This document shows positions 49,696 through 58,524 of a stretch of 64,000 nucleotides of DNA, one piece after another. The DNA is taken from contig JADBXR010000008.1 in NCBI GenBank assembly GCA_020403425.1, positions 62,001 to 126,000 of the forward strand. Direction: 5' to 3'. The position numbers were made by a program, and so were the translations under genes. The notes under the pieces are model-generated. The model searched no databases, was not told the DNA's origin, and saw only the letters and a program-made list of their open reading frames with translations. Numbering within the stretch: position 1 is the first letter of the stretch; every line of letters starts with the position of its first letter. This DNA comes from Chitinophagaceae bacterium. Its GTDB lineage: Bacteria > Bacteroidota > Bacteroidia > Chitinophagales > Chitinophagaceae.

Positions 49696-50592
49696 ATGAA
49701 ACGTCGTTCATTCCTGCGAAACACAGGATTAACTGCCGGTTTACTGGCACTATCCTCACAGGACCTTTTGGCTGGTTTGCTACAACAACCTGCGTATAAA
49801 ATAAAAATGCTCCGTGGTGATGTAGGCATATTCACTGAAAGGGGCGGCACCATCGGTTTTTACCAGTCAGAGGACGGCTATGTCGTTATAGACTCGCAGT
49901 TCCCCGATCCTGCCAGGCATGTGATAGAGGAACTGAAGAAACAAAAAGAAATGCCATTCAGATTCCTGATCAATACCCACCATCACGGCGATCATACCGG
50001 TGGCAATATCTCCTTCAAGGACATAGCCGAACATGTAGTGGGTCATGAGAACTGTTTAGCCAATTACCAGCGCGTGGCAGAACAGGCAAAGACGACCGAC
50101 AAACAGTTGTTCCAGGACATCACTTTCAACAAAGGTTGGAAACAGAAGGTAGGCAAAGAAAGGATCCGCGCATACTACTTCGGCGCAGCCCATACGAACG
50201 GCGACGCCATCATCCATTTTGAGCAGGCCAATATTGCACATATGGGAGACCTGCTGTTTAACCAGCTCTCTCCTTTCATTGACCGGTCGGCCGGAGCCAA
50301 CATACAAAGCTGGATAGAAGTGATGCAGAAAGCGCAGAAGACATTTGACAAAGACACTCTCTTCGTATTCGGACATGCCGGCGACCCTGAAAAGATCACA
50401 GGTTCACTGAATGACCTGGCGGATTTTGAGGACTATCTGAAAAAACTGCTGAATTTTGTGGACAGCCAGATCAAAGCAGGAAAAACCAAAGAAGAGATCA
50501 TCAAAGCCAAAGATATACCTGGCATCAGCTGGAAGAACAGCGGTGCGGAAAGAAGTCTGACAGCCGCTTACGAAGAGCTCACTTCAAAGTAG
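49696..50592 (+). CDS. MBL-fold metallohydrolase, Tat-exported
   Basis: A 298-aa zinc hydrolase of the metallo-beta-lactamase fold. A twin-arginine signal (MKRRSFLRNTGLTAGLLAL) directs it to the periplasm. Zinc motif NTHHHGDHTGG (His95-97, Asp99, His100), a second ligand in GAAHTNGDAIIHFE and the last His in FGHAGDPEKITG. This is the SoxH/quinoprotein-related or glyoxalase-II-like group, with no sign of true beta-lactamase activity. ATG 49696 begins the Tat signal; the frame start at 49654 would precede it. It overlaps the convergent YkgJ-type gene by 14 bp. Confidence 0.88.
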   Translation: MKRRSFLRNTGLTAGLLALSSQDLLAGLLQQPAYKIKMLRGDVGIFTERGGTIGFYQSEDGYVVIDSQFPDPARHVIEELKKQKEMPFRFLINTHHHGDHTGGNISFKDIAEHVVGHENCLANYQRVAEQAKTTDKQLFQDITFNKGWKQKVGKERIRAYYFGAAHTNGDAIIHFEQANIAHMGDLLFNQLSPFIDRSAGANIQSWIEVMQKAQKTFDKDTLFVFGHAGDPEKITGSLNDLADFEDYLKKLLNFVDSQIKAGKTKEEIIKAKDIPGISWKNSGAERSLTAAYEELTSK

Positions 50593-51064
50593 CCATCAGT
50601 TTCTCCAGCACAAAATAGACTGCCGGACAAAAAGTGGAATTCTTCAAAGTGATCGCGGGACGTTTCAGCAATACGTCCTCATCGGTATAGGGAAAACGCT
50701 GGCAGTCAGATGGTCTGGTGTCGTAGATGGAGCAATAGTTATCGGTTCCCAGAAAAGGGCATGGTTTGCTTTTGGTCACGTAATCACCCTCATCATCCAG
50801 GTAAAGGTAGGTCTCGATAAAATCACCTTCCTTTATACCCAGGTATTTGCTGATGCGTTTGATATCCGGTGTTTTGAACCTGGGAGAATAATTCTTGCAG
50901 CAATTGGCACAGGTCAAACAATCAACTTCCTCGAAAGCAGCCTCGTGCAGATCGGGCAGCAGTTTCAGTACCTTATTCTTATTGGCCCGCTGCAGGAACT
51001 GTTTGTACTGTTTCTGGTGCTCACCGCTCCTTTTTTCCCAGTTGTCCATGATAACTTCGCTCAT
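50579..51064 (-). CDS. YkgJ-family cysteine cluster protein
   Basis: A 161-aa protein with the eight-Cys pattern of the zinc/iron-chelating (CxxCxxCC) family: DCLTCANCCKNYSPRF (about 50-65), then KPCPFLGTDNYCSIYDTRPSDCQRFPYTDEDV. The family probably binds an Fe-S cluster or zinc ion; its physiological role is unknown. It is cytoplasmic by sequence. Met codons at 51064 and 51049 are both possible starts. It converges on the MBL-fold gene. Confidence 0.85.
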   Translation of the reverse strand: MSEVIMDNWEKRSGEHQKQYKQFLQRANKNKVLKLLPDLHEAAFEEVDCLTCANCCKNYSPRFKTPDIKRISKYLGIKEGDFIETYLYLDDEGDYVTKSKPCPFLGTDNYCSIYDTRPSDCQRFPYTDEDVLLKRPAITLKNSTFCPAVYFVLEKLMATLK

Positions 51065-51208
51065 ACTTTGCCGGATAGAACCACAAGATTAGCAGGAATT
51101 ACCGGTTTTTCCGAAAAATCCTCCTGCACAATGCCAGCCGTTCCCTTTTTACAATCCACCCCCTATCCCCAAGTTCAACAAAAGCTTTATTATCCTCTTT
51201 TATCATCT

Positions 51209-51216
51209 TACCTTTG
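51209..51216 (+). promoter_or_regulatory. Promoter -7 element (TACCTTTG) for gcvP
   Basis: Exact TAnnTTTG, 75 bp upstream of ATG 51291, implying a leader of about 70 nt. No clear -33 TTG and no riboswitch-like structure was seen between it and the start. Confidence 0.45.
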
Positions 51217-51290
51217 CCGCGATTTACTTCTTTGCCTGCTTTCGGGGCCCCCTGAAAAGCGACAAAATCACCTCAAACTACAGACGCACT

Positions 51291-54167
51291 ATGAATCTAT
51301 TTGAACAGCAATCCACAGAATTCCAGGGTAGGCACATCGGACCCAACAGTGCAGACACAAAACAGATGTTAGCCACCATCGGGGCTGGCTCACTGGACGA
51401 ACTGATCAGCAAGACCGTTCCCGGCTCGATCCGCATCAAAGGCGACATGAAGATACCTGCCGCCATCAGTGAATTTGAGTACCTCAGCGAGTTGAAAAAA
51501 ACAGCGTCAAAAAACAAATTATACAAAAATTATATAGGTCAGGGTTATTACGGAACCATTACACCGAGTGTGATCCTCCGGAATGTTTTTGAGAATCCAG
51601 GATGGTACACCCAGTACACCCCTTACCAGGCAGAGATCTCTCAGGGACGACTGGAGAGCCTGCTGAATTTCCAGACCATGGTGTCCGATCTGACAGCTTT
51701 ACCAATTGCCAATGCCTCTTTATTGGACGAAGCCACTGCTGCCGCAGAAGCCATGGCCATGATCTTTCACCATGTGAACAAAACAGATGTGATCAGCAAA
51801 CCCAAACTGTTTGTTGACAATGCTGTTTTCCCACAAACCAAGGATGTATTGGTTACCCGTGCTCAGCCCATTGGCGTGGAGCTGGTATACGGTGATTACA
51901 AGACGGCCCAACTGGATAACACTTATTTTGGTGCGCTGATCCAATATCCTAACGATAATGGCTCTGTAGAAGATTACCGTGGTTTTATCGCCAATGTTCA
52001 CGCCTTGGATGGGCTGGTGATCATGGCAACGGACCTGCTGGCACTTACAGTGCTCACTGCGCCTGGAGAACTGGGGGCAGATGTGGCCATTGGTTCTGCA
52101 CAACGTTTCGGTGTTCCGATGGGCTTTGGTGGCCCCCATGCCGCTTTTTTCGCCACAAAAGATGATTTTAAACGGGGCATGCCTGGCCGATTGATCGGTG
52201 TAAGTATTGATGCCCAGGGCAACCGTGCTTTACGCATGGCGCTGCAGACCCGTGAACAACACATCAAACGGGAGAAAGCCACTTCCAATATCTGTACCGC
52301 ACAGGCATTACTGGCCAATATGGCCGCCATGTATGCCGTATATCATGGACCGGAAGGATTGAAGAATATTGCCAACCGCATACACTTACTGGCGCAGTCT
52401 GTTGCTAACGGACTGGGCAAACTGGGTATCAGGCAAAGCAATGCCGCATTTTTCGACACCTTACAGGTCAGTGGTTTACAGGCAGAAGCCGTGAAAGCCA
52501 TGGCCGAGAAATACCATACCAATTTCCGCTATTTCGCCAATGGCAATATTGGTATCAGCCTGGATGAGACCAGTACCCTGGAAGATGCCAATACCATCCT
52601 GAGAATATTTGAAGCGGTAACTGAAAAAAGCACCGGGCACCAACTGGCAGCCAAAGACCTGTCGTCGGTTACCTACCAGTTCCCGGCAGATCTTCAGCGA
52701 AGTTCTGCGTATCTCACACACCCTGTGTTCAATACACATCGCAGCGAGAGCCAGATGATGCGTTACATCAAATCGCTCGAAAACAAGGACCTCTCACTGA
52801 ACACCAGCATGATCAGTCTCGGAAGCTGCACCATGAAACTGAACGCAGCTACAGAAATGATCCCTGTGAGCTGGCCTGAATTCGGAGGACTACATCCTTT
52901 TGTGCCGGCTAACCAGACAGAAGGTTATCAGCAGATCATTGATGAGCTGAACAGTTACCTATGCGAGATCACCGGTTTTACCGCCTGCAGCCTGCAACCC
53001 AACAGCGGTGCCCAGGGAGAATATGCCGGTCTGCTTACCATACGCTCCTATCACGCGGCCAGAAAGGAAAGTCACCGTAATGTGGTACTGATCCCCATCA
53101 GTGCACACGGTACCAATCCTGCAAGCGCTGTCATGTGCGGTTTCCATGTAGTGGTCGTAAAATGCGACGAAGCCGGTAATATCGATGTAGCCGACCTGAA
53201 AGCAAAAGCCGAACAATACAAAGACACACTTGGAGCATTGATGGTGACCTATCCATCCACCCACGGTGTATTTGAAGAGACCATCCGTAATATCTGCCAG
53301 ATCATCCACGACAATGGAGGATTGGTATATATGGACGGTGCCAATATGAATGCGCAGGTAGGGCTCACAAGTCCCGGAATGATCGGAGCCGATGTATGTC
53401 ACCTGAACCTGCACAAGACCTTCGCTATCCCGCACGGCGGTGGCGGTCCTGGAATGGGGCCCATCTGTGTGAACGATAAACTGGCACCTTATTTACCGGG
53501 CCACCCTGCCCTGCAAAGCACGGGTTCCGTTAGTGCAGCACCGTATGGTTCTGCCAGCATCTTGCTGATCAGTTACGGATATATTAAAATGCTGGGAGCG
53601 ATCGGCTTACGCCAGTCAACCGAATACGCGATTCTGAACGCCAACTACATGAAAGCCAGGTTAGAGAAATATTACAAGATCCTCTACACCGGATCCAATG
53701 GAACCTGTGCACACGAATTCATTGTAGACCTGCGTCCATTCAAACAGTCGGTAGGGATCGAGGCCGAAGATGTGGCCAAACGCCTGATCGATTACGGCTT
53801 CCACGCTCCCACCCTGAGTTTCCCGGTAGCAGGCACCATCATGATCGAACCGACCGAGAGCGAAGACAAAGGCGAACTGGACCGCTTCTGCGATGCCCTG
53901 ATCTCTATCTACGAGGAGATCAAAGCCATTGAAGAAGGTAAATCTGACAAAGCCGACAACCCATTGAAGAACGCACCGCATACACAGGCCGTGGTTTGTG
54001 GCGATGATTGGAAACATGCTTATAGCCGCAAAGAGGCTGCCTTCCCACTGTACTATGTTACCCAGAATAAGTTCTGGCCAAGTGTGGCAAGGGTAAACAA
54101 TACCCATGGAGATCGAAACCTGATCTGTACCTGCGAGCCCGTTTCCTCTTATATGGAAAATGCTTAG
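51291..54167 (+). CDS. gcvP: Glycine dehydrogenase (aminomethyl-transferring), P-protein
   Basis: The PLP-dependent decarboxylase of the glycine cleavage system; it passes the aminomethyl group to the lipoyl H-protein. 958 aa, the single-chain form with both halves. The PLP-binding Lys is at about 709 in [21 protein letters not shown]. The earlier motifs are EGDHRHIGPN-like ([13 protein letters not shown]), [42 protein letters not shown] and [20 protein letters not shown]. It is monocistronic with a terminator. The other gcv genes are not in the window. Confidence 0.97.
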   Translation: MNLFEQQSTEFQGRHIGPNSADTKQMLATIGAGSLDELISKTVPGSIRIKGDMKIPAAISEFEYLSELKKTASKNKLYKNYIGQGYYGTITPSVILRNVFENPGWYTQYTPYQAEISQGRLESLLNFQTMVSDLTALPIANASLLDEATAAAEAMAMIFHHVNKTDVISKPKLFVDNAVFPQTKDVLVTRAQPIGVELVYGDYKTAQLDNTYFGALIQYPNDNGSVEDYRGFIANVHALDGLVIMATDLLALTVLTAPGELGADVAIGSAQRFGVPMGFGGPHAAFFATKDDFKRGMPGRLIGVSIDAQGNRALRMALQTREQHIKREKATSNICTAQALLANMAAMYAVYHGPEGLKNIANRIHLLAQSVANGLGKLGIRQSNAAFFDTLQVSGLQAEAVKAMAEKYHTNFRYFANGNIGISLDETSTLEDANTILRIFEAVTEKSTGHQLAAKDLSSVTYQFPADLQRSSAYLTHPVFNTHRSESQMMRYIKSLENKDLSLNTSMISLGSCTMKLNAATEMIPVSWPEFGGLHPFVPANQTEGYQQIIDELNSYLCEITGFTACSLQPNSGAQGEYAGLLTIRSYHAARKESHRNVVLIPISAHGTNPASAVMCGFHVVVVKCDEAGNIDVADLKAKAEQYKDTLGALMVTYPSTHGVFEETIRNICQIIHDNGGLVYMDGANMNAQVGLTSPGMIGADVCHLNLHKTFAIPHGGGGPGMGPICVNDKLAPYLPGHPALQSTGSVSAAPYGSASILLISYGYIKMLGAIGLRQSTEYAILNANYMKARLEKYYKILYTGSNGTCAHEFIVDLRPFKQSVGIEAEDVAKRLIDYGFHAPTLSFPVAGTIMIEPTESEDKGELDRFCDALISIYEEIKAIEEGKSDKADNPLKNAPHTQAVVCGDDWKHAYSRKEAAFPLYYVTQNKFWPSVARVNNTHGDRNLICTCEPVSSYMENA

Positions 54168-54186
54168 GGAATATTGAATATTGAAC

Positions 54187-54250
54187 AAGGAATGCTGAAT
54201 GTTGAAGTGACTGCTTAACGGTTACTGATAAATTCAGTGTTCCTTTTTTT
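54187..54250 (+). terminator. Terminator of gcvP
   Basis: AAGGAATGCTGAAT (54187-54200) pairs with ATTCAGTGTTCCTT (54232-54245) over 14 positions, two of them G-U, around a 31-nt loop, and is followed by a run of T to 54250. Confidence 0.6.
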
Positions 54251-54680
54251 AGCGGATCCTTTTGAATGTCGAGTGGCTCAACTGCCGAACCTGATCTTCC
54301 AGTAAGCCAATGATCTTGTCTTTATCGGACAGCATCATCTCCATCCGTTCCAATTGTCTGCTCAGCAGCTTGATCACATCATCCTTGGAGGCAAAATAGG
54401 TCTGCTGTTCCTCGTTCAGTTCCGTTATGGACTGCTGTTTACCCAACGAACCGTTGATGGGGGCTGACAATAACATTTTCCCTCTCCCTGTTACCAGCCA
54501 GACCAGGCTCAGGTCCGGATACTGTTCCTTGATCTTTTCGAGAATATCCGACCCCACAGACCCCTTCCCTTTCAGTTGTTTACCCAGGTACCCATTCGAC
54601 AGATCGCAGCTACGCTCAAAAGCATAGGCTGAAATATTACTGTAAACCAGGTAATCCTGTAGTCTTTCAATTAATCGCAT
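54249..54680 (-). CDS. Phage-repressor-like helix-turn-helix protein with C-terminal coiled coil
   Basis: A 143-residue protein whose first half (about 1-70) is a helix-turn-helix domain of the kind seen in Bacteroidota phage-repressor-like regulators: LIERLQDYLVYSNISAYAFERSCDLSNGYLGKQLKGKGSVGSDILEKIKEQYPDLSLVWLVTGRGKML. The C-terminal half (about 95-140; SKDDVIKLLSRQLERMEMMLSDKDKIIGLLEDQVRQL) is a strong heptad coiled coil that should dimerise. It has no peptidase or sensor domain. A 12-bp inverted repeat pair spaced about 110 bp apart begins at its start codon. It may be a chromosomal regulator or phage remnant; no phage genes are nearby. Confidence 0.72.
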   Translation of the reverse strand: MRLIERLQDYLVYSNISAYAFERSCDLSNGYLGKQLKGKGSVGSDILEKIKEQYPDLSLVWLVTGRGKMLLSAPINGSLGKQQSITELNEEQQTYFASKDDVIKLLSRQLERMEMMLSDKDKIIGLLEDQVRQLSHSTFKRIR

Positions 54681-54814
54681 CAGGTATAAATACGTTAGAA
54701 AATAGGTGATGAAACCATATAAGATTCATCGACTAAATGGTAATATTGCATCTCATATAGCCATTACGAAATAAGTCGAAACACCTAAACCATGCAATGT
54801 GGTTTATACCTGAT
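54679..54814. repeat. Widely spaced 12-bp inverted repeat upstream of the HTH gene
   Basis: ATCAGGTATAAA (54679-54690, overlapping the HTH gene start codon) and its complement TTTATACCTGAT (54803-54814). A further GGCAGAT/ATCTGCC pair lies at 54813-54819 and 54852-54858. Candidate regulator-binding sites. Confidence 0.55.
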
Positions 54815-54910
54815 CTGCCTGTTTTTTTCACGGAGCAAGGGATCCCGGAAGGCAGATACAACTATTATTTCTGTGTCGTAAGGCAGGCTCCATAAATAAA
54901 CGGCATCAAC

Positions 54911-55201
54911 ATGGCACAGAAACAACTCACTGCATCACAATTACTTAGCAGCAAAGAAATCACAGATCCCCAATTGGTGATCGATGAATTATTCGATTTT
55001 GCCCACCTTCCCGAAATCCGGGAACTGCTATGGGAATGGCTAAAAGTTACCGTAACGGGCACTTACCACAAGGAATTAAATGCATCAGAACGCTCCACCA
55101 TTCTGACACTGTACGAAAAACTCAGTAAGCTGGTTGAAGCTGCCCATGTCATGCATACTAACCCTAAAAGAAAAACGGGAAACAAAATTGCTCATAAATA
55201 A
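54911..55201 (+). CDS. Small hypothetical protein, 96 aa
   Basis: Not recognised. All-helical by inspection, without signal peptide or membrane segment: MAQKQLTASQLLSSKEITDPQLVIDELF is followed by a basic tail (HTNPKRKTGNKIAHK). The helix LPEIRELLWEWLKVTVTGTYHKELNASERSTILTLYEKLSKLVEAA is amphipathic. It starts at ATG 54911, about 230 bp from the divergent HTH gene. No promoter element stands out. Codon usage looks like its neighbours. Confidence 0.6.
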   Translation: MAQKQLTASQLLSSKEITDPQLVIDELFDFAHLPEIRELLWEWLKVTVTGTYHKELNASERSTILTLYEKLSKLVEAAHVMHTNPKRKTGNKIAHK

Positions 55202-55288
55202 ACCAGAGCCATATAGTACCGAATCGTAGCCGCCAACCTGCTTGTGCGACCCGCTTTTCTGTTTATATTTAGTACCCAAACCCATATC

Positions 55289-56146
55289 ATGGATCAGCGT
55301 ATCATCAACCTGTACGACGAGTACACACATCGGCCATTAAGCAGGGAGGTATTTTTAAAGAGACTGGCGGCCATCACCGGAAGTATGGCCCTGGCTTTAT
55401 CAATTACCCCACTACTCGAATCCAATCACGCCAAAGCCGCAACCATTGCAGAAGACGATGATGAACTGGATACGGAAATGATCTCTTACGAGGTCAACGA
55501 CATAGTCATGTTCGCTTATACGGCCAAACCCAAAAAGAAAATGAATATGGGCGCGGTGATGGTAATACATGAGAACCGGGGGCTGAACGACCATATCAAA
55601 GATGTGACCCGCCGTCTGGCCAAAGCCGGTTATCTGGCCATGGCGCCGGATGCACTTTCAGAAGCTGGCGGCACGCCTGCCAACGAAGACGAAGCACGCA
55701 GATTATTCACCACACTGGATACCAAGAAAAACCTGGACAATTTTGTAAAATCCGTAGAGTTTCTGCGGGCACGTAAGGAGACCAACCGAAAAGTAGGCTG
55801 TGTGGGCTTTTGCTGGGGTGGCGCATTGGCCAATCAGATCGCCATCAGCTCGCCCAAGCTGAACGCTGCCGTATCTTTTTACGGAAGACAGCCAGACCCT
55901 GCGGATGTACCAAAGATCAAAGCTCCCCTACAATTGCACTATGCCGGTCTGGATGAACGCGTGAACGCTGGTATCCCTGCTTTTGAAGAGGCATTGAAAA
56001 AAGCTGGTATCCGGTATGAACTCTACCTTTACCCTGGCGTGAATCACGCTTTCCATAACGATACATCCGAAGCACGTTACAACGCCGACGCAGCCCTGCA
56101 TGCCTGGAAAAGAACACTTGACTTCTTTGAAGCCAACCTCAAATAG
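55289..56146 (+). CDS. Dienelactone hydrolase family protein, membrane-targeted
   Basis: A 285-aa alpha/beta hydrolase from ATG 55289. An N-terminal segment (about 18-45: LSREVFLKRLAAITGSMALALSITPLL) looks like an export signal or membrane anchor with a Tat-like layout but without the twin arginine. The hydrolase domain (about 70-285) has VMVIHENRGLNDHIKDVTRRLAKAGYLAMAPDALS, the Cys nucleophile in VGCVGFCWGGALANQIA, GLDERVNAGIPAFEEALKKAGI (Asp) and YPGVNHAFHNDTS (His). The Cys-Asp-His triad is the family hallmark. Substrates are unknown; the dienelactone pathway itself is not seen. The class A lactamase-like gene follows 62 bp downstream. Confidence 0.85.
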   Translation: MDQRIINLYDEYTHRPLSREVFLKRLAAITGSMALALSITPLLESNHAKAATIAEDDDELDTEMISYEVNDIVMFAYTAKPKKKMNMGAVMVIHENRGLNDHIKDVTRRLAKAGYLAMAPDALSEAGGTPANEDEARRLFTTLDTKKNLDNFVKSVEFLRARKETNRKVGCVGFCWGGALANQIAISSPKLNAAVSFYGRQPDPADVPKIKAPLQLHYAGLDERVNAGIPAFEEALKKAGIRYELYLYPGVNHAFHNDTSEARYNADAALHAWKRTLDFFEANLK

Positions 56147-56208
56147 TGAGTGATAAGTAGCCGGCATCACAAACGATTCATTACTCATTTCTAACTATTT
56201 TTCTCCCC

Positions 56209-57462
56209 ATGTCCATCAGCAAAAACGTCACATTGATCATGCTCCTCACCTGTCTGTTATCCAGGGCTACCGCACAGGAGAAGACAGACGAATGGCTCCT
56301 GCAATTACTCAGAACGCAGGGATCCCCACTGTTACAACATGTGCTCAACCATCCGGACAGCTTTCAATACCAGATCATCTACACGGAGATCAACAGGGAT
56401 AAGAACAACAAACCTTCCTTCAAAAATCATTACGTTCGGGTAGACCGCAACCGTTATTACAATCCTGCATCAACAGTAAAACTTCCCACTGCTTTGATAG
56501 CGCTGGAAAAGCTGAACGCACTTCGTAAACACGGTCTGGATATCTTTTCGGGCATGCTGACAGACAGCTCCTTTAGTGCACAGACGGCTGTCAGAAAAGA
56601 TACATCGGCCGCGGATGGCCTGCCTTCTATTGCCAACTATATCAAGAAAATATTCCTGGTCAGTGACAATGATGCTTATAACCGGCTGTACGAATTCAAT
56701 GGGCAGGACGAATTGAACGGGCGCCTTCACCAGAAAGGATACAAAGATGTTCGCATAGTTCGCCGGTTTGTTACCATGACCGAAGAAGAGAACCGGCATA
56801 CCAATGCCATCAGCTTTCTGAACAAAAGTGATACGGTTTTACGGTTGCCACCCCATTACAGCAGAATGGACTTTGATTACAGCAAGCGGGTGCTGGTCGG
56901 AAAAGCTCACTACAACCGGTACGATTCATTGATCAATGCTCCGTTTGATTTTACCCGGCATAACAACCTCCCCCTTGAGGACCTGAGGCTGATGCTTCAA
57001 TCGGTCCTATTTCCTGCTTCGGTTGCAAGCGACCAACGATTTACTATCGGCAAAGAAGACAGGGACTTCCTGTTACAATACATGTCGGAATATCCTTCCG
57101 AGAGTGAACATCCGAAATATGACACCAGCGAATTCTTCGACAGTTACTGCAAATTTTTTCTGTATAAATCAAACAGGCAGAAGCCTCCGGCAAATATCCG
57201 GATCTTCAATAAACCAGGATGGAGTTATGGTTACCTGACCGATGCCGCTTACATCGTTGATTTTGCTACTCGGACCGAACTGATGCTCAGCGCCGTCATT
57301 TATACCAACCGTGATGGTGTCCTGAACGATGACAAATACGAGTATAAGGAGATCGGGTACCCCTTCTTCAAGGAGATCGGTGAGATCCTGTTGAACTATG
57401 ACAGGAACCGGGCGCGCAAAACAAAGCCCAACCTGGATGAATTCAGATTCGTTTATCGGTAG
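56209..57462 (+). CDS. Class A beta-lactamase-fold serine hydrolase, secreted
   Basis: A 417-aa exported protein with a signal peptide (MSISKNVTLIMLLTCLLSRATAQ). The domain (about 50-400) has the three beta-lactamase/PBP motifs: STVK (nucleophile Ser in NPASTVKLPTALIALEKL), SDN (LVSDNDAYNRLYEF) and KPG (FNKPGWSYGYLTD, in the KTG position). It is longer than a usual class A enzyme (about 290 aa), with an insert in the middle (about 190-260). A Glu166-like residue is not assigned, so antibiotic hydrolysis cannot be claimed; it may act on peptidoglycan. It is preceded by the dienelactone hydrolase gene. Confidence 0.82.
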   Translation: MSISKNVTLIMLLTCLLSRATAQEKTDEWLLQLLRTQGSPLLQHVLNHPDSFQYQIIYTEINRDKNNKPSFKNHYVRVDRNRYYNPASTVKLPTALIALEKLNALRKHGLDIFSGMLTDSSFSAQTAVRKDTSAADGLPSIANYIKKIFLVSDNDAYNRLYEFNGQDELNGRLHQKGYKDVRIVRRFVTMTEEENRHTNAISFLNKSDTVLRLPPHYSRMDFDYSKRVLVGKAHYNRYDSLINAPFDFTRHNNLPLEDLRLMLQSVLFPASVASDQRFTIGKEDRDFLLQYMSEYPSESEHPKYDTSEFFDSYCKFFLYKSNRQKPPANIRIFNKPGWSYGYLTDAAYIVDFATRTELMLSAVIYTNRDGVLNDDKYEYKEIGYPFFKEIGEILLNYDRNRARKTKPNLDEFRFVYR

Positions 57463-57479
57463 TACATCACCAAGATGGT

Positions 57480-57857
57480 TTATTCTTCTTCTACCAGGTC
57501 CTTGTCGGCTTTCAGATATTCGATAAAACCCTGTTTTGTCCAGGATTTCTTTTCTTCGATCCAGAGACAAACATGGTTATCGACTTTAGACAGTATTTGC
57601 CAGGCCTGCAGGGAAAGCTGCGCATCTTTGGGCGATTTCTTAAAAGTAGCTGAAACATCATCACCCAGTTTAGCGATGATCTTGCCGTTCTTTTTGCGGA
57701 AAGTATCGTTGAAGAATTTACCTGCCGGGCCTGTTTGTTTGCCAAAGACGCAATTACCCAGGATCAGACCAATTACTTTTTCCCGGGTAAGGTCTAGGAT
57801 CATGTTCTGGTACAAATAAGCGATCGTTTCTCCGTTCTTATTAACTATGCTTGTCAT
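57480..57857 (-). CDS. Hypothetical cytoplasmic protein, 125 aa
   Basis: Not recognised. No signal peptide or membrane segment. The middle reads as alternating strands and helices: NMILDLTREKVIGLILGNCVFGKQTGPAGKFFNDTFRKKNGKIIAKLG, then LQAWQILSKVDNHVCLWIEEKKSWTKQGFIEYLK. The strand-hairpin pattern NGETIAYLYQNMILD / GLILGNCVFG suggests a small beta domain. The tail is acidic (DKDLVEEE). It converges on the lactamase-like gene and is divergent from the FKBP gene. ATG 57857 is the only reasonable start. Confidence 0.6.
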   Translation of the reverse strand: MTSIVNKNGETIAYLYQNMILDLTREKVIGLILGNCVFGKQTGPAGKFFNDTFRKKNGKIIAKLGDDVSATFKKSPKDAQLSLQAWQILSKVDNHVCLWIEEKKSWTKQGFIEYLKADKDLVEEE

Positions 57858-57977
57858 AGGGTCTGTTACTAATCAGACCACAAGGTAGTTGTAACAATAT
57901 TGCTAAGGAAGGGAAAATAAAAAAATAACGGAAACATAATATTAAGGGGTTTCCGGGAACGTCTTTCCGGCAATGCA

Positions 57978-57985
57978 TATATTTG
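57978..57985 (+). promoter_or_regulatory. Promoter -7 element (TATATTTG) for the FKBP gene
   Basis: Exact TAnnTTTG, 17 bp upstream of ATG 58002. Confidence 0.5.
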
Positions 57986-58001
57986 CAAAAAGTAAAATAA
58001 T

Positions 58002-58436
58002 ATGGGTGTAGCAGAACAACTGGCGCAACTGAAAGCTGAAAAATCAGCCGCCAACCTGAAAGCAGGACAGGATTTCCTCGCCAAAAACAAAGAAAGGGCC
58101 GAAGTAACAGAATTGCCCAGCGGTTTACAATATGAGATATTGGTAAGCGGTGCGGGCGAAAAACCGCTGGCACATAACAAAGTTACCTGTCATTACCACG
58201 GAACCCTGATCGATGGTACCATTTTTGACAGTTCCGTGCAAAGAGGAAAGCCAGCTTCCTTCCCTTTGAACATGGTCATCAAGGGCTGGACGGAGGGATT
58301 ACAGCTGATGCCGACCGGAAGCAAGTTTCGCTTCTTTATTCCCCCGCACCTCGGCTACGGTGATCGCCAGGTAAGTGCCCAGATCGGCCCTAACAGCACG
58401 CTGATCTTCGATGTGGAACTGATCAGTTTCATTTAA
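58002..58436 (+). CDS. FKBP-type peptidyl-prolyl cis-trans isomerase
   Basis: A 144-aa cytoplasmic prolyl isomerase: a short helical N-terminal part (1-35) followed by one FKBP domain (about 45-144). Active-site motifs: VTCHYHGTLIDGTIFDSSVQRGKPASFPLNMVIKGWTEGLQLMPTGSKFRFFIPPHLGYGDRQ, then IGPNSTLIFDVELI. This has the FkpA/FklB layout but no signal peptide, so it is likely a cytoplasmic foldase. It is monocistronic; a long hairpin follows. Confidence 0.95.
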   Translation: MGVAEQLAQLKAEKSAANLKAGQDFLAKNKERAEVTELPSGLQYEILVSGAGEKPLAHNKVTCHYHGTLIDGTIFDSSVQRGKPASFPLNMVIKGWTEGLQLMPTGSKFRFFIPPHLGYGDRQVSAQIGPNSTLIFDVELISFI

Positions 58437-58441
58437 TAAAA

Positions 58442-58486
58442 ATTGAGGGGCATTTTACCACTTTTTGGAGTAAAATTCCCCTCAAT
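58442..58486 (+). terminator. Hairpin after the FKBP gene
   Basis: Arms at 58442-58458 and 58470-58486 (ATTGAGGGG-C-ATTTTAC with GTAAAAT-T-CCCCTCAAT) pair at 16 of 17 positions around an 11-nt loop. There is no long T-run, so it may be a weak terminator or a 3'-end stabiliser between convergent genes. Confidence 0.55.
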
Positions 58487-58524
58487 CAGTTATTCACTAT
58501 TTGCCGATCACCGTTAACTGACAA

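Noticed and set aside
51065..51290. Glycine riboswitch upstream of gcvP
   Set aside because: The 226-bp gap shows a -7 element but no paired-helix arrangement or conserved core of a glycine riboswitch.
56209..57462. Antibiotic-resistance beta-lactamase
   Set aside because: The fold is supported but the length and the lack of an assigned deacylating Glu do not support a resistance claim.
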